A stretch of 38,393 bases of DNA from NCBI GenBank assembly GCA_023485865.1, contig JAMCZC010000031.1, forward strand, positions 1-38,393, given 5' to 3'. A model generated the notes under the pieces. It did no database searches, was not told the DNA's origin, and was given only the letters and a program-made list of their open reading frames with translations. Of this stretch, positions 14,762 through 24,028 are shown one piece after another. A program made the position numbers and the translations under genes. Source of the stretch: Patescibacteria group bacterium. Lineage in GTDB: Bacteria; Patescibacteriota; Microgenomatia; Levybacterales; UBA12049. Within the stretch, counting starts at the first letter, position 1, and each line of letters begins with the position of its first letter.

Positions 14762-15403
14762 TTATTGTTTGAAATAAGCAGTGCCTTTAAAATTTAATTG
14801 CGTTGACGGACCCTCTCCGGTATTCCTGCTTAAGGAAAGAGTATTTATAGAAATAATTCTTTGCATTTTAACCATAGAATCTATAAGTTTTGAAATACTC
14901 TCATAAGAACCGTTTGCCACAATACTAAAGGAAAAAGCGTAATATTTTTTTGTATCGACGGAAAAATTGGGAATTTCAATTTCAAAGGTCTGAAAACCTG
15001 TAATCGCAACGTTTGAGCTTTGCGCCAGCGATTGTATTTGCGCAACCAAAAGCGGAATCTGCGGATTCTTAGGGAATGAATCGAAAACGTATTGCAAGTC
15101 CGGAGTAAGCTGACCGTACTTTTGTTGAAGAAGATACAAGTTGTTTATCTTACTTTGTAGCTGCCCATCAACAAATTTATTATCCGACAATTGCTTGTTT
15201 AAGTTGGCGATGGTCGAGAGCGTTGGGTTAATTGCAAAAAGACCAAAAAAAGATAATGCCAGAATGGTAAAAACAAGAGTAGTAAACTTCCTGGCCCTCT
15301 CTTCTTTGAAATCCGGCAACATTTCAAAGTATTTCTTTTTTTGCAGGTTTTTAAATAAACTATTAGCTTGTATTCTGGCTTGAATTTTAGTTTGTATTTG
15401 CAT
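14762..15403 (-). CDS. PilO-like type IV pilus inner-membrane assembly protein
   Basis: A 213-aa protein with a cytoplasmic N-terminus, one membrane helix (about 42-62), a coiled-coil stretch (NLNKQLSDNKFVDGQLQSKINNLYLLQQKYGQL) and a ferredoxin-like C-terminal domain (IPLLVAQIQSLAQSSNVAI ... YESISKLIDSMVKMQRIISI), which is the PilO architecture. In type IV pilus and related machines PilO pairs with PilN to align the inner-membrane platform. ATG 15403 is used; an upstream GTG at 15412 would add three residues. It overlaps PilN by 17 bases, consistent with a coupled heterodimer. Confidence 0.82.
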   Translation of the reverse strand: MQIQTKIQARIQANSLFKNLQKKKYFEMLPDFKEERARKFTTLVFTILALSFFGLFAINPTLSTIANLNKQLSDNKFVDGQLQSKINNLYLLQQKYGQLTPDLQYVFDSFPKNPQIPLLVAQIQSLAQSSNVAITGFQTFEIEIPNFSVDTKKYYAFSFSIVANGSYESISKLIDSMVKMQRIISINTLSLSRNTGEGPSTQLNFKGTAYFKQ

Positions 15404-15944
15404 AAGCGACACTAGGTTTAAGCGTAGCAGTTAGACTAATTACAATAACTGCGCTTGAAGGCTTGTTTTCTATTTTGTCTATGCTTACGGAGTCTATTTC
15501 TGAATAGTTTTTGACAGAATTTACAAAAATATTTAGCGATGAAACAGAATCAGCATTTGCATCGATCTTTATTCTGTCTTCGTGCAAAGTGACATTGTTA
15601 AATGTCATCCCTAGCGGAGCAAAACTCACTATATCGCGAAAAACCTTAAACCTACTTACTCCCAAGCTGCTGTAAGTTGTGGCAATGAATAACCTGTCCT
15701 GTAAATTACGGTATGTTTTTTCGTTGTCTTTTAAATAATTAACAATTGCTTGTTCCTGGGTAATTTTAGAGTGAAGATCTATTAACTGCCGATCTAAGGA
15801 AAATCGGTATATAAAAGCCGATAAGGCAACAATTTCCGTTAGTATAACTAGTAATCGGCCTATTGTTAGGGCCCAATTTACAAACCTATCAATTAAACTG
15901 GTTTGTTTTTTCAGCAGATTTATTGAGGCAGAATTTTTTTGCAT
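15387..15944 (-). CDS. PilN-like type IV pilus inner-membrane assembly protein
   Basis: A 185-aa protein. The N-terminal INLLKKQ motif (residues 8-14) is the conserved PilN segment that docks on PilM. A membrane helix follows at about 28-48, then a coiled coil (SLDRQLIDLHSKITQEQAIVNYLKDNEKTYRNLQ) and a small alpha/beta domain (SFAPLGMTFNNVTL ... VSSLNIFVNSVKNYSEI). It is first in the operon PilN-PilO-small protein-surface protein-glycosyltransferase. PilM and the motor genes are not in the window and are presumably encoded elsewhere. ATG 15944 lies 9 bases after a TAGACT box. Confidence 0.85.
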   Translation of the reverse strand: MQKNSASINLLKKQTSLIDRFVNWALTIGRLLVILTEIVALSAFIYRFSLDRQLIDLHSKITQEQAIVNYLKDNEKTYRNLQDRLFIATTYSSLGVSRFKVFRDIVSFAPLGMTFNNVTLHEDRIKIDANADSVSSLNIFVNSVKNYSEIDSVSIDKIENKPSSAVIVISLTATLKPSVAYANTN

Positions 15945-15953
15945 AGCAAGTTT

Positions 15954-15982
15954 AGTCTAGGGGTTTTTTATGCTTTTGTCAA
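15954..15982 (-). promoter_or_regulatory. pilN operon promoter
   Basis: TTGACA (plus 15977-15982, minus strand), 17 bp, TAGACT (plus 15954-15959). The -10 box is the same TAGACT used by the hxlR promoter. The ATG at 15944 comes 9 bases later, giving a leader of about 3 nt at most. Confidence 0.7.
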
Positions 15983-16002
15983 AGATAAACCTGCTTAATT
16001 TC

Positions 16003-16317
16003 TTATTTCTTAGCCATTGTTTTGGATGTTTTGATTTTTGGAGCTCTCCTTCGTTTATCAGTTCTTTTGTGAGTTATTTTTTTACCCACAACAAGTTTGG
16101 CAAGTTTTGATTTTATTCTTGCCGCTTTGTTTTTATGAATGATGTTTTTCTTGGCTGTTTTATCTATAACCCTTACGGCTTTTCTGATATTTGTTTCTGT
16201 CGGAGTTTTTTCCGCAAGTTTTACGGCTTTTTTAAAAAGATTTTTAAGAGTTTTGTTTGCTAATTCTCTTTTCTTATCTTTTCTTAATTTTTTCTTTGCA
16301 GATTTTATTACTGGCAT
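16003..16317 (-). CDS. rpsT: 30S ribosomal protein bS20
   Basis: A 104-aa, very basic protein matching S20: MPVIKSAKKKLRKDKKRELANK at the N-terminus (16S rRNA-binding helix), then AVKLAEKTPTETNIRKAVRVIDKTAKKNIIHKNKAARIKSKLAK. It binds 16S rRNA early in 30S assembly. It is longer than the usual 85-90 aa because of a C-terminal Lys/Arg/Thr tail (about 82-104). ATG 16317; a TAAAAT box lies 6 bases before it, predicting a leaderless message. It is divergent from murJ with 42 bases between start codons. Confidence 0.95.
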   Translation of the reverse strand: MPVIKSAKKKLRKDKKRELANKTLKNLFKKAVKLAEKTPTETNIRKAVRVIDKTAKKNIIHKNKAARIKSKLAKLVVGKKITHKRTDKRRRAPKIKTSKTMAKK

Positions 16318-16323
16318 CGGAAC

Positions 16324-16352
16324 ATTTTACCATGTTATACTTATAAAAACAA
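16324..16352 (-). promoter_or_regulatory. rpsT promoter, leaderless configuration
   Basis: TTGTTT (plus 16347-16352, minus strand), 17 bp, TAAAAT (plus 16324-16329); the ATG starts 6 bases downstream. On the plus strand, TATACT (16336-16341) and TATAAA (16342-16347) are candidate -10 boxes for murJ, without a clear -35. Confidence 0.55.
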
Positions 16353-16359
16353 TAACTTT

Positions 16360-18018
16360 ATGCCTAAGGATTTTTTAAAGCGTGGTTTGGGTCTTCTGTT
16401 TAAACGTCAAAATAATATTATTTCCGCGGCTTTTGTAATAATGGCGACAATTATTTTTTCCCAAGCCTTAGGTCTTATAAGACAAAGGCTTCTAGTTAGT
16501 ATTTTTGGTGCGTCAAATACTCTTGGGATTTATCTTGCTTCAACAAAAATCCCCGATTTTCTCTTTCAGTTAATAATTGCAGGAGCATTGTCCTCGGCTT
16601 TTATTCCCGTATTTTCCGAATATCTTGGCAAGGGTAAAAATCAGGACGCGCATAAACTGGGATCTACTCTTTTTGTGATAGGTTTAATAATTTTCTCCGT
16701 CCTTTCCTTGGTGCTTTTTATTTTTGCTAATGATTTTTCAAAAATAATGGCGCCCGGTTTTTCACAGGCTCAAATAAAGCTTATGGCGGACTTAACAAGA
16801 GTTGTAATATTTGGAGAAATTCTTTTTATTTTGGGAAGTTTTCTCTCTGCCATACTCCAGTCATATAACCATTTTTTTATTCCGGGAATTGCCTCGGCAA
16901 CTTTCAACTTAGGGATAATCATTGGCATCCTAACCTTAGCACCTTTTGTTGGTATTTTTTCGGCAGCTTATGGTGTGATCCTCGGCGCTTTCATTTTCGT
17001 GCTCGTTCAGCTTCCGTTTGTTAATAAAGTGGGCTTTTCTTTTAAGCCGACTTTTTCTTTAAAAACAAACGGAGTTATGGAGGTTCTAAGGCTTATGTGG
17101 CCAAGGACTTTATCCATAGGAATTTTTCAACTGGGAACAATTATTACCGTAACTTTGGTGTCTTTCTTGCCAAATCCCGGACGAAATTATGTAATTTTTG
17201 ATTATGCCCAGACTTTGGCTTTTGCCCCCGTCGCTTTATTCGGACAGGCAATTGCCCAAGCCGCTTTCCCTGTTCTTTCAAAAGAGAGAGAAAAACTTGA
17301 AGATTTTAAAACAACTTTTATAACAAGCTTAAATCAAATGCTATATCTGGTGCTACCCGTTTCGGCGCTTTTGTTAGTTTTAAGAATTCCTATTGTAAGG
17401 TTAATTTACGGAGCAGCTCAATTTGATTGGGACGCCACAGTTCTTACGGGTAAGACTCTCGCATTTTTTAGTATTTCTATCTTTGCCCAGGCGCTTGTTT
17501 ACCTTATCTCAAGAGGCTTTTATGCTCTGCATGATACTAAAACACCTCTTGTTATAGGAGGGTTAACAACAGGTCTTATGATTTTGTTAGGAGCACTTTT
17601 TGTTTTTGTATATCATTACGGAATCGAAAGCATTGCCATTGCTTATTCGGTAGCCAGCATTGTTGACATAATCATACTGTTTATATTCTTAGATAGAAAA
17701 ATAGGCGGGTTTAAAAAAGTTTCGCTCGTGGCGTCCTTAGCAAAAATTACACTCGCTACCGTTTTTACGGGTTTTGCTCTATATATCCCTATTAAGCTTT
17801 TGGATCAATTGGTTTTTGATACAACAAAAACAATAAATTTAATAGTCCTAACCGGGATTTCAAGTTTTGCCGGGCTGTCCTTGTACCTTTTTCTCACCTG
17901 GCTTTTCAATGTTAAGGAAGCAAGCATGTTTATTCTTCTTTTTAAACGGTTAGGAGACTGGAGACAAATTCTTAAGGGCAGTGAAGAAGCAATTGACGGA
18001 ATAAGAGTTAATCCATAA
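16360..18018 (+). CDS. murJ: Lipid II flippase MurJ (MviN family)
   Basis: A 552-aa MOP-superfamily transporter with about 14 membrane helices. Landmarks: SQALGLIRQRLLVSIFGAS in helix 1 (conserved Arg), IPDFLFQLIIAGALSSAFIPVFSEYL (helix 2, the MurJ/MviN signature), VVIFGEILFILGSFLSAILQS, and ALFGQAIAQAAFPVLSKERE. It flips undecaprenyl-pyrophosphate-linked peptidoglycan precursor to the outer face. Its presence shows that this lineage builds its own peptidoglycan. Length is within the family range. It stands alone between rpsT (divergent) and lepA (28-bp gap). Confidence 0.94.
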   Translation: MPKDFLKRGLGLLFKRQNNIISAAFVIMATIIFSQALGLIRQRLLVSIFGASNTLGIYLASTKIPDFLFQLIIAGALSSAFIPVFSEYLGKGKNQDAHKLGSTLFVIGLIIFSVLSLVLFIFANDFSKIMAPGFSQAQIKLMADLTRVVIFGEILFILGSFLSAILQSYNHFFIPGIASATFNLGIIIGILTLAPFVGIFSAAYGVILGAFIFVLVQLPFVNKVGFSFKPTFSLKTNGVMEVLRLMWPRTLSIGIFQLGTIITVTLVSFLPNPGRNYVIFDYAQTLAFAPVALFGQAIAQAAFPVLSKEREKLEDFKTTFITSLNQMLYLVLPVSALLLVLRIPIVRLIYGAAQFDWDATVLTGKTLAFFSISIFAQALVYLISRGFYALHDTKTPLVIGGLTTGLMILLGALFVFVYHYGIESIAIAYSVASIVDIIILFIFLDRKIGGFKKVSLVASLAKITLATVFTGFALYIPIKLLDQLVFDTTKTINLIVLTGISSFAGLSLYLFLTWLFNVKEASMFILLFKRLGDWRQILKGSEEAIDGIRVNP

Positions 18019-18023
18019 TTTGA

Positions 18024-18041
18024 TATAATTCCTCAAAAGGA
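18024..18041 (+). promoter_or_regulatory. lepA promoter -10 box and Shine-Dalgarno site
   Basis: TATAAT at 18024-18029 directly after murJ, and AAAGGA at 18036-18041, five bases before the lepA ATG at 18047. This is one of only three convincing Shine-Dalgarno sites in the window (the others precede glpX and dnaK). Confidence 0.55.
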
Positions 18042-18046
18042 TTCTA

Positions 18047-19849
18047 ATGGAACAAAAAAATATCCGTAATTTTGCAATTATCGCTCATATTGACCATGGC
18101 AAATCGACTCTTGCCGACAGACTTTTGGAGTTAACAAAGACTATTGCAAAGGACAAAATTCAAGAACAATTCCTAGATCAAAGCCCTATTAGCAGGGAAA
18201 GAGGAATTACCATTAAATTAGCCCCGGTAAGGATGAACTTTTCACTAAACGCTACTAACTATACCCTAAATCTCATTGATACTCCGGGACACATTGATTT
18301 TTCCTACGAAGTTTCAAGAACGCTGGCTGCTTGCGAAGGAGCAATATTATTAGTTGATGCAACTCAGGGAATTCAGGCGCAAACTGTTGCTCACTTTAGA
18401 GTTGCCCAAAAAGAAAGTCTAGCTATAATTCCCGTTATCAATAAAATTGACTTAGATACTGCAAGAGTAGAGGAAACTACAAAAGAATTAGAGGAAATGT
18501 TTGGGTTCAAAAAGGAAGAGATATTTTATATTTCGGCAAAAACAGGGGAAAATGTAGAAAGCCTACTTAAGGCTATTGTTGAAAAACTTCCTCCCCCAAA
18601 AGGTTCAGTGGGCAAACCCCTAAGAGCTCTGGTTTTTGATGCGGAATACGACGAGCATAGAGGAGTTGTGGCTTTTATAAAAGTTGTTGACGGAAAAATT
18701 AGAAAAGGCGACAAAATAGAATTTTTGCAAAATAAGGTAAAGGTGGACGCTTCGGAAGTTGGATATTTTTCTCCGTTTCTTTCCCCAAAAGAAGATTTAA
18801 CAACCGGCGAAATCGGCTATATTGTCACGGGGATAAAAGACATAAGGCAGTCACGAATTGGAGATACTTTAACAGTTCAAAACTCCCGCCTGCCAAAGCC
18901 TGGCACTGGCGGGCAGGCAAAACTCATCCATTCGGCAAGCTCAGGACAAAAATCAGACATTCAGCCCCTGCCAGGATATGAAACTCCAAAACCAATGGTG
19001 TTTTTTGGTGTTTATCCAAAAAGCACGAATGAACTAGTCAGCCTTAAGGAAGGAATAAATAAGCTTTCGTTAAATGATGCTTCTTTAAGCATATCTTCGG
19101 AATATTCGATATTCTTGGGAAGCGGTTTTAGGGTAGGTTTTTTAGGACTTTTACACGCGGAGATTTTTAAAGAAAGATTAAAGCGCGAAGAAAATATTGA
19201 CCCAATTCTGACTATGCCCCATGTTTTGTATGAAAAACGAAAGAACGGCACAATGCTGGAACCATATATGAATTTAATTGTTTTTACACCGGTACAATTT
19301 GTCGGCGGAGCAATGTCTGTTGCCCAGAGTAAAAAAGGTAATCTTATTGATATTTCTTATCATAAAGATAATGCGATATTAAGATATGAAATGCCTTTCA
19401 GTATGTTTATCAGAAATCTTTCTACCGAGATAAAAACTGTTTCTTCGGGTTTTGCCAGCATAGATTACGAACTCACTGATTATAAAGAAGCGGATTTAGT
19501 TAATCTTGAAATTTTAATAAACGATACGGAAATAGACGTTCTTTCGGAACCGGTTTATAGTGATGAAGTTCAATTCTTAGCAAGGCAAAAAACGGAAAAA
19601 CTTAAAGATTTAATTCCAAGAAAACAGACGAAACAGGTTATCCAGGCAAAAGTCGGCGGAAAAATTCTTTCACGTTCTGAAATTCCGCCGTTTAGAAAAG
19701 ATGTTTTGGCAAAAATGTCAGGCGGGGATGTAACCAGAAAAAATAAGCTTTTGGAAGCTCAAAAAAAAGGAAAGAGCAAGCTATTCGGGACGTCCAAAAT
19801 TGATATTCCCCAAGAGGCATTACTGCCTTTAATTACAAAAGGAAATTAA
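18047..19849 (+). CDS. lepA: Translation elongation factor 4 (LepA) with repeat-derived insertion
   Basis: A 600-aa ribosome-associated GTPase. G-domain motifs: AHIDHGKST (13-21), RERGITIK, DTPGH (78-82), NKID (132-135) and SAKTG. The EF-G-like domains and the LepA-specific C-terminal domain (RQKTEKLKDLIPRKQTKQVIQAKVGGKILSRSEIPPFRKDVLAKMSGGDVTRKNKLLEAQKKGK) are complete. Between GDTLT and PLPGY (about residues 279-307) lies an insertion of about 25-30 residues absent from ordinary LepA. Its DNA is GC-rich and made of palindromic units, unlike the rest of the gene. The frame is open through it, so the protein is probably functional with a surface loop. LepA acts during translation and 30S biogenesis; rpsT and murJ are close by. 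Confidence 0.95.
   Translation: MEQKNIRNFAIIAHIDHGKSTLADRLLELTKTIAKDKIQEQFLDQSPISRERGITIKLAPVRMNFSLNATNYTLNLIDTPGHIDFSYEVSRTLAACEGAILLVDATQGIQAQTVAHFRVAQKESLAIIPVINKIDLDTARVEETTKELEEMFGFKKEEIFYISAKTGENVESLLKAIVEKLPPPKGSVGKPLRALVFDAEYDEHRGVVAFIKVVDGKIRKGDKIEFLQNKVKVDASEVGYFSPFLSPKEDLTTGEIGYIVTGIKDIRQSRIGDTLTVQNSRLPKPGTGGQAKLIHSASSGQKSDIQPLPGYETPKPMVFFGVYPKSTNELVSLKEGINKLSLNDASLSISSEYSIFLGSGFRVGFLGLLHAEIFKERLKREENIDPILTMPHVLYEKRKNGTMLEPYMNLIVFTPVQFVGGAMSVAQSKKGNLIDISYHKDNAILRYEMPFSMFIRNLSTEIKTVSSGFASIDYELTDYKEADLVNLEILINDTEIDVLSEPVYSDEVQFLARQKTEKLKDLIPRKQTKQVIQAKVGGKILSRSEIPPFRKDVLAKMSGGDVTRKNKLLEAQKKGKSKLFGTSKIDIPQEALLPLITKGN
18879..18966. repeat. Palindromic repeat element inserted in lepA
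   Basis: GC-rich block in an AT-rich gene. Arms GCCTGCC (18888-18894) and GGCAGGC (18912-18918) enclose further GCC/GGC symmetry, followed by TTCGGCAAGCTCAGGAC (starting about 18931), a palindrome-like motif. It is translated in frame as an insertion in LepA, reminiscent of the protein-embedded palindromic elements described in Rickettsia (analogy only). Confidence 0.7.
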
Positions 19850-21006
19850 AGGGCAAAGAAAAGTAGAACCCCAATTACAGAAAGTATTGTTCCTATTGTT
19901 CCTATTGCCAATAATTTTCCATCAGGACCGGTTGGCGGAAGAGGCGGTTTTGGCGTAGCTTGGGCTATAACCGTTGAAGTTGGTGCCGCAGTTACCGTTA
20001 TTGTTTGCGTACAGGTTGTAGTAGAACTTACATTTCCAAGTGCATCAGTTAAAGAGGCAGATGCAACAAACGTTCCGGCGCTACTGTAAGTATGTGATAC
20101 TTGTACGCTTACAGAGCTTGGTCTTCCGGATTGCGGCACGTCCTGAACCGCACTGTCTCCGAAATTAAACGTAACCTTGCTGATTGTGCTTGCAGATGAA
20201 GTGCCTGTTGCCGTGAAGGTGAGTGAATAAGGTACAGCTCCGCTTGCTGCTCCGCTTAGGGTTAAGCTTTGACAAGCCGGTGCCTGAGCGTTTGGCGTTG
20301 GCGTTGGAACCGGTGTCGGAGTCGGCGTTGGCACGGGCGTTGGCGTTGGAACCGGTGTCGGAGTCGGCGTTGGCACGGGCGTTGGCGTTGGAGTCGCAGC
20401 AGCGGCCGTTATTGTTATTGTTGCAGGGCTAACTGAAGATAAGACATTTTCGTTGAATTGGTCGGTTGATCCAATTGATAAGACTTGAGTATTATTTCCG
20501 CTTGAATCAATAGTTATCTGCGTTGTGGAAGGAGCAGTTTCCGCAATAGCCTGGAAAGACAAAGTAGCGATTCTTGTCGCTGTCTGCACTATGTTTTGAG
20601 GGCTGCCGCCAATAGAAAGGGTTACGGAAATCGTACCCGGTCCGTAAGTTGGGCCTTGTAAAACAGACGGAAAGGCAACTACGTTTGGACAAAGAGCGTC
20701 ATTGGGTCTTGGGGGACAGACAGTTGAACCCGCTGCCGCTGTCGCAAGTTTAGTCGCATCATAATTGATAATAAATTTTACGAAGGAAACCTGATTTGTC
20801 CCCGGATTCATCATTACGTCTAAATTTACGGTGTCATTAACGGCGACTGTTTTGCTTGCCGGATTAAAACCAAGAGTTGTGGATTTTTGTGCTCCAATTT
20901 GAGTTTTTTGTTGTTGCTGTACAAGGTAGACGGTTAAAGGAATAACTATAAGTAAAACCGCTATAAATCCGAATAACAGCAATTTCTTGCCCGATGGAAA
21001 GGACAT
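19846..21006 (-). CDS. Anchored surface protein with cohesin-like and PKD domains
   Basis: A 386-aa secreted protein, taking ATG 21006 (MSFPSGKKLLLFGF) as the start because a promoter ends at 21023 and the upstream extension is not signal-like. Signal anchor about 8-28. Residues about 40-200 look like a cohesin fold (GFNPASKTVAVNDTVNLDV ... FVKFIINYDATKL ... ATLSFQAIA). A TP/VP repeat linker is encoded by a 42-bp tandem repeat. A PKD-like domain follows (KVTFNFGDSAVQDV ... VSHTYSSAGTFVASASLTD). The C-terminus reads KPPLPPTGPDGK, a hydrophobic helix, then FFAL with no basic tail. LPPTG fits the sortase pattern LPxTG, but the missing positive tail is unusual. It overlaps the lepA stop by 4 bases (convergent). 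Divergent from groES. Confidence 0.82.
   Translation of the reverse strand: MSFPSGKKLLLFGFIAVLLIVIPLTVYLVQQQQKTQIGAQKSTTLGFNPASKTVAVNDTVNLDVMMNPGTNQVSFVKFIINYDATKLATAAAGSTVCPPRPNDALCPNVVAFPSVLQGPTYGPGTISVTLSIGGSPQNIVQTATRIATLSFQAIAETAPSTTQITIDSSGNNTQVLSIGSTDQFNENVLSSVSPATITITAAAATPTPTPVPTPTPTPVPTPTPVPTPTPTPVPTPTPNAQAPACQSLTLSGAASGAVPYSLTFTATGTSSASTISKVTFNFGDSAVQDVPQSGRPSSVSVQVSHTYSSAGTFVASASLTDALGNVSSTTTCTQTITVTAAPTSTVIAQATPKPPLPPTGPDGKLLAIGTIGTILSVIGVLLFFAL
20295..20392. repeat. 42-bp tandem repeat encoding a TP/VP linker
   Basis: Two full 42-bp units (20295-20336 and 20337-20378) and a 14-bp third copy. Each encodes 14 residues of alternating Thr-Pro/Val-Pro on the minus strand. The copies are essentially identical at DNA level, pointing to recent expansion or contraction. 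Confidence 0.85.
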
Positions 21007-21022
21007 AATATAAGCTAAATTT

Positions 21023-21051
21023 ATGGTATATAAGAAAAGCTGAAGTGTCAA
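21023..21051 (-). promoter_or_regulatory. Promoter of the cohesin/PKD surface protein
   Basis: TTGACA (plus 21046-21051, minus strand), 17 bp, TACCAT (plus 21023-21028). Leader about 10 nt to ATG 21006. Its -35 lies 11 bases from the groES -35, back to back. Confidence 0.55.
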
Positions 21052-21062
21052 GTGGTTAAGTA

Positions 21063-21091
21063 TTGACAGCACTGTGTTTTTGTTGTATAAA
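21063..21091 (+). promoter_or_regulatory. groESL promoter
   Basis: TTGACA 21063-21068, 17 bp, TATAAA 21086-21091: a near-consensus sigma70 promoter. The transcription start (about 21098) falls inside the CIRCE-like operator that begins at 21092. Confidence 0.75.
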
Positions 21092-21118
21092 TAAGCAGTC
21101 ACTTTACGCGAGTGATAT
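21092..21118 (+). promoter_or_regulatory. CIRCE-like HrcA operator upstream of groES
   Basis: TAAGCAGTC-N9-GAGTGATAT. Each half matches the CIRCE consensus (TTAGCACTC-N9-GAGTGCTAA) at 7 of 9 positions with the exact 9-bp spacing. It directly abuts the -10 box. An hrcA gene is present at 37088. Confidence 0.72.
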
Positions 21119-21129
21119 TTTTTGACCAT

Positions 21130-21431
21130 ATGGCAGTAAAAACCAATATTAAACCACTTTTTAATAATGTTTTAATAAAACCGCTTGAGGCGGAAGCAAA
21201 AACCGCAAGCGGAATAATTATTCCGGATTCCGTAAAAGAAAAGCCCCAAATTGGTCTTGTTATGGCTGTTGGCCCGGGGGATATTACTCCAAAAGGCGAA
21301 AAAATCGCAATGGTTATTAAAGTGGGGCAAAAAGTAATGTATAAAAAATGGGGCGGAAATGAAGTGAAAGTTGGAAGTGAAGAATGGACAATAGTCGAAC
21401 AAAAAGATATACTCGCCATCGTAGATGGCTA

Positions 21432-21432
<1 letters not shown>
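21130..21432 (+). CDS. groES: Co-chaperonin GroES
   Basis: A 100-aa Cpn10. Visible family features: IKPLFNNVLIKPLEAEAKTASGIIIPDS (mobile loop region with the GIIIP hydrophobic contact for GroEL), VGPGDITPKGEKIAMVIKVGQKVMYKKWGGNEVKV and the final DILAIVDG. It caps the GroEL ring. ATG 21130 is used; an in-frame GTG at 21112 lies inside the CIRCE-like operator and would add a non-homologous leader. First gene of the groESL operon under a near-consensus promoter. Confidence 0.97.
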
Positions 21433-23121
<1,689 letters not shown>

Positions 23122-23134
23122 ACGCCCGCTTTTA

Positions 23135-23163
23135 TTGTCAAAACAACAATTTCCTGCTATATT
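23135..23163 (+). promoter_or_regulatory. Promoter of the PEGA/SH3 protein gene
   Basis: TTGTCA 23135-23140, 17 bp, TATATT 23158-23163, about 20 bases upstream of ATG 23183 (leader about 13 nt). Confidence 0.6.
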
Positions 23164-23182
23164 TGTTAGGCGCTTTCTACAA

Positions 23183-24028
23183 ATGAAAAAAATTCTTTTT
23201 ATAATCGTTCCCATTCTGCTGGCAATATTTATCTTTATTATTATTTTTGTTGTTGTTAACAAAACTAGCGGCAAGGGCGCTTTGCAAGTTACTTCAACTC
23301 CGGTAAGTAAGGTTTATGTAGATAGTAAATTCATCGGACAGACCCCTCTTTGCAAATGTGAAGTCAATGATATGATAACTGTCGGAACACATACTGTAAG
23401 GCTTATTCCGACACAAGGAGACTTGGAGGCTTTTGAAGAAAAGATAACTATCACTCCCTCCGTATTAACCGTCGTGGACAGAACTTTTGGTCCGGGAGCA
23501 TCTTCGCAGGGGTCTGTTATAAGCCTGACGCCTATTTCCGATAAAAAAGATGCGCAGGTTTTAGTGGTAACTTTTCCCGATAAATCCCAAGTTTTTTTAG
23601 ATAACAATTCTTCGGGATTGTCACCACTTCTTCTTAAGAATCTAACCATATCAGATCATGAAATAAAAGTTACAAAAGACGGATATAAAGATAAAACTTT
23701 AAAAATAAGAACAGTTCTGGGCTATAAGCTGGAGGCATTGGTTTTTTTGGGAGTTAATTTAGCTGCCGCAACCACGTCAGCTATTCCGTCCCCGTCTCCG
23801 GCCATAAGTCCAACTCCTGCATCAAATGTAAAAATACTAATTCTTGATACTCCGACAGGGTTTTTAAGAGTAAGAGCAGACTCTTCTTTAGGCTCGGCTG
23901 AAATAGGAAGAGTAAATCCCGGCGAAACTTACGATCTTTTGAATGAAACAACGGGTTGGTACCAAATACAGCTTAAAGATAAAACCAAGGGCTGGGTAAG
24001 TTCCCAATACGCTAAAAAGCAGAGCTAG
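23183..24028 (+). CDS. Secreted/anchored protein with two PEGA domains and a bacterial SH3 domain
   Basis: A 281-aa protein: N-terminal signal anchor (about 3-26), first PEGA-like domain (GALQVTSTPVSKVYVDSKFIGQTPLCKCEV), second PEGA-like domain (QVLVVTFPDKSQVFLDNNSSGLSPLLLKNLTISDHEIKVTKDGYKDKTL), a short P/S/T-rich linker (SPSPAISPTPAS) and a C-terminal SH3b domain (TGFLRVRADSSLGSAEIGRVNPGETYDLL ... WYQIQLKDKTKGWVSSQYA). PEGA domains are surface beta-modules; SH3b domains commonly bind peptidoglycan. It therefore probably sits outside the membrane and touches the cell wall. ATG 23183 is chosen because the longer reading starts in the promoter. Its end overlaps the convergent UbiA-like gene by 17 bases. 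Confidence 0.85.
   Translation: MKKILFIIVPILLAIFIFIIIFVVVNKTSGKGALQVTSTPVSKVYVDSKFIGQTPLCKCEVNDMITVGTHTVRLIPTQGDLEAFEEKITITPSVLTVVDRTFGPGASSQGSVISLTPISDKKDAQVLVVTFPDKSQVFLDNNSSGLSPLLLKNLTISDHEIKVTKDGYKDKTLKIRTVLGYKLEALVFLGVNLAAATTSAIPSPSPAISPTPASNVKILILDTPTGFLRVRADSSLGSAEIGRVNPGETYDLLNETTGWYQIQLKDKTKGWVSSQYAKKQS

Noticed and set aside
21007-21129. N-terminal extension of the cohesin/PKD protein up to 21129
   Set aside because: It would cover both divergent promoters and the CIRCE-like operator, and the sequence is not signal-peptide-like; ATG 21006 starts a normal signal anchor.
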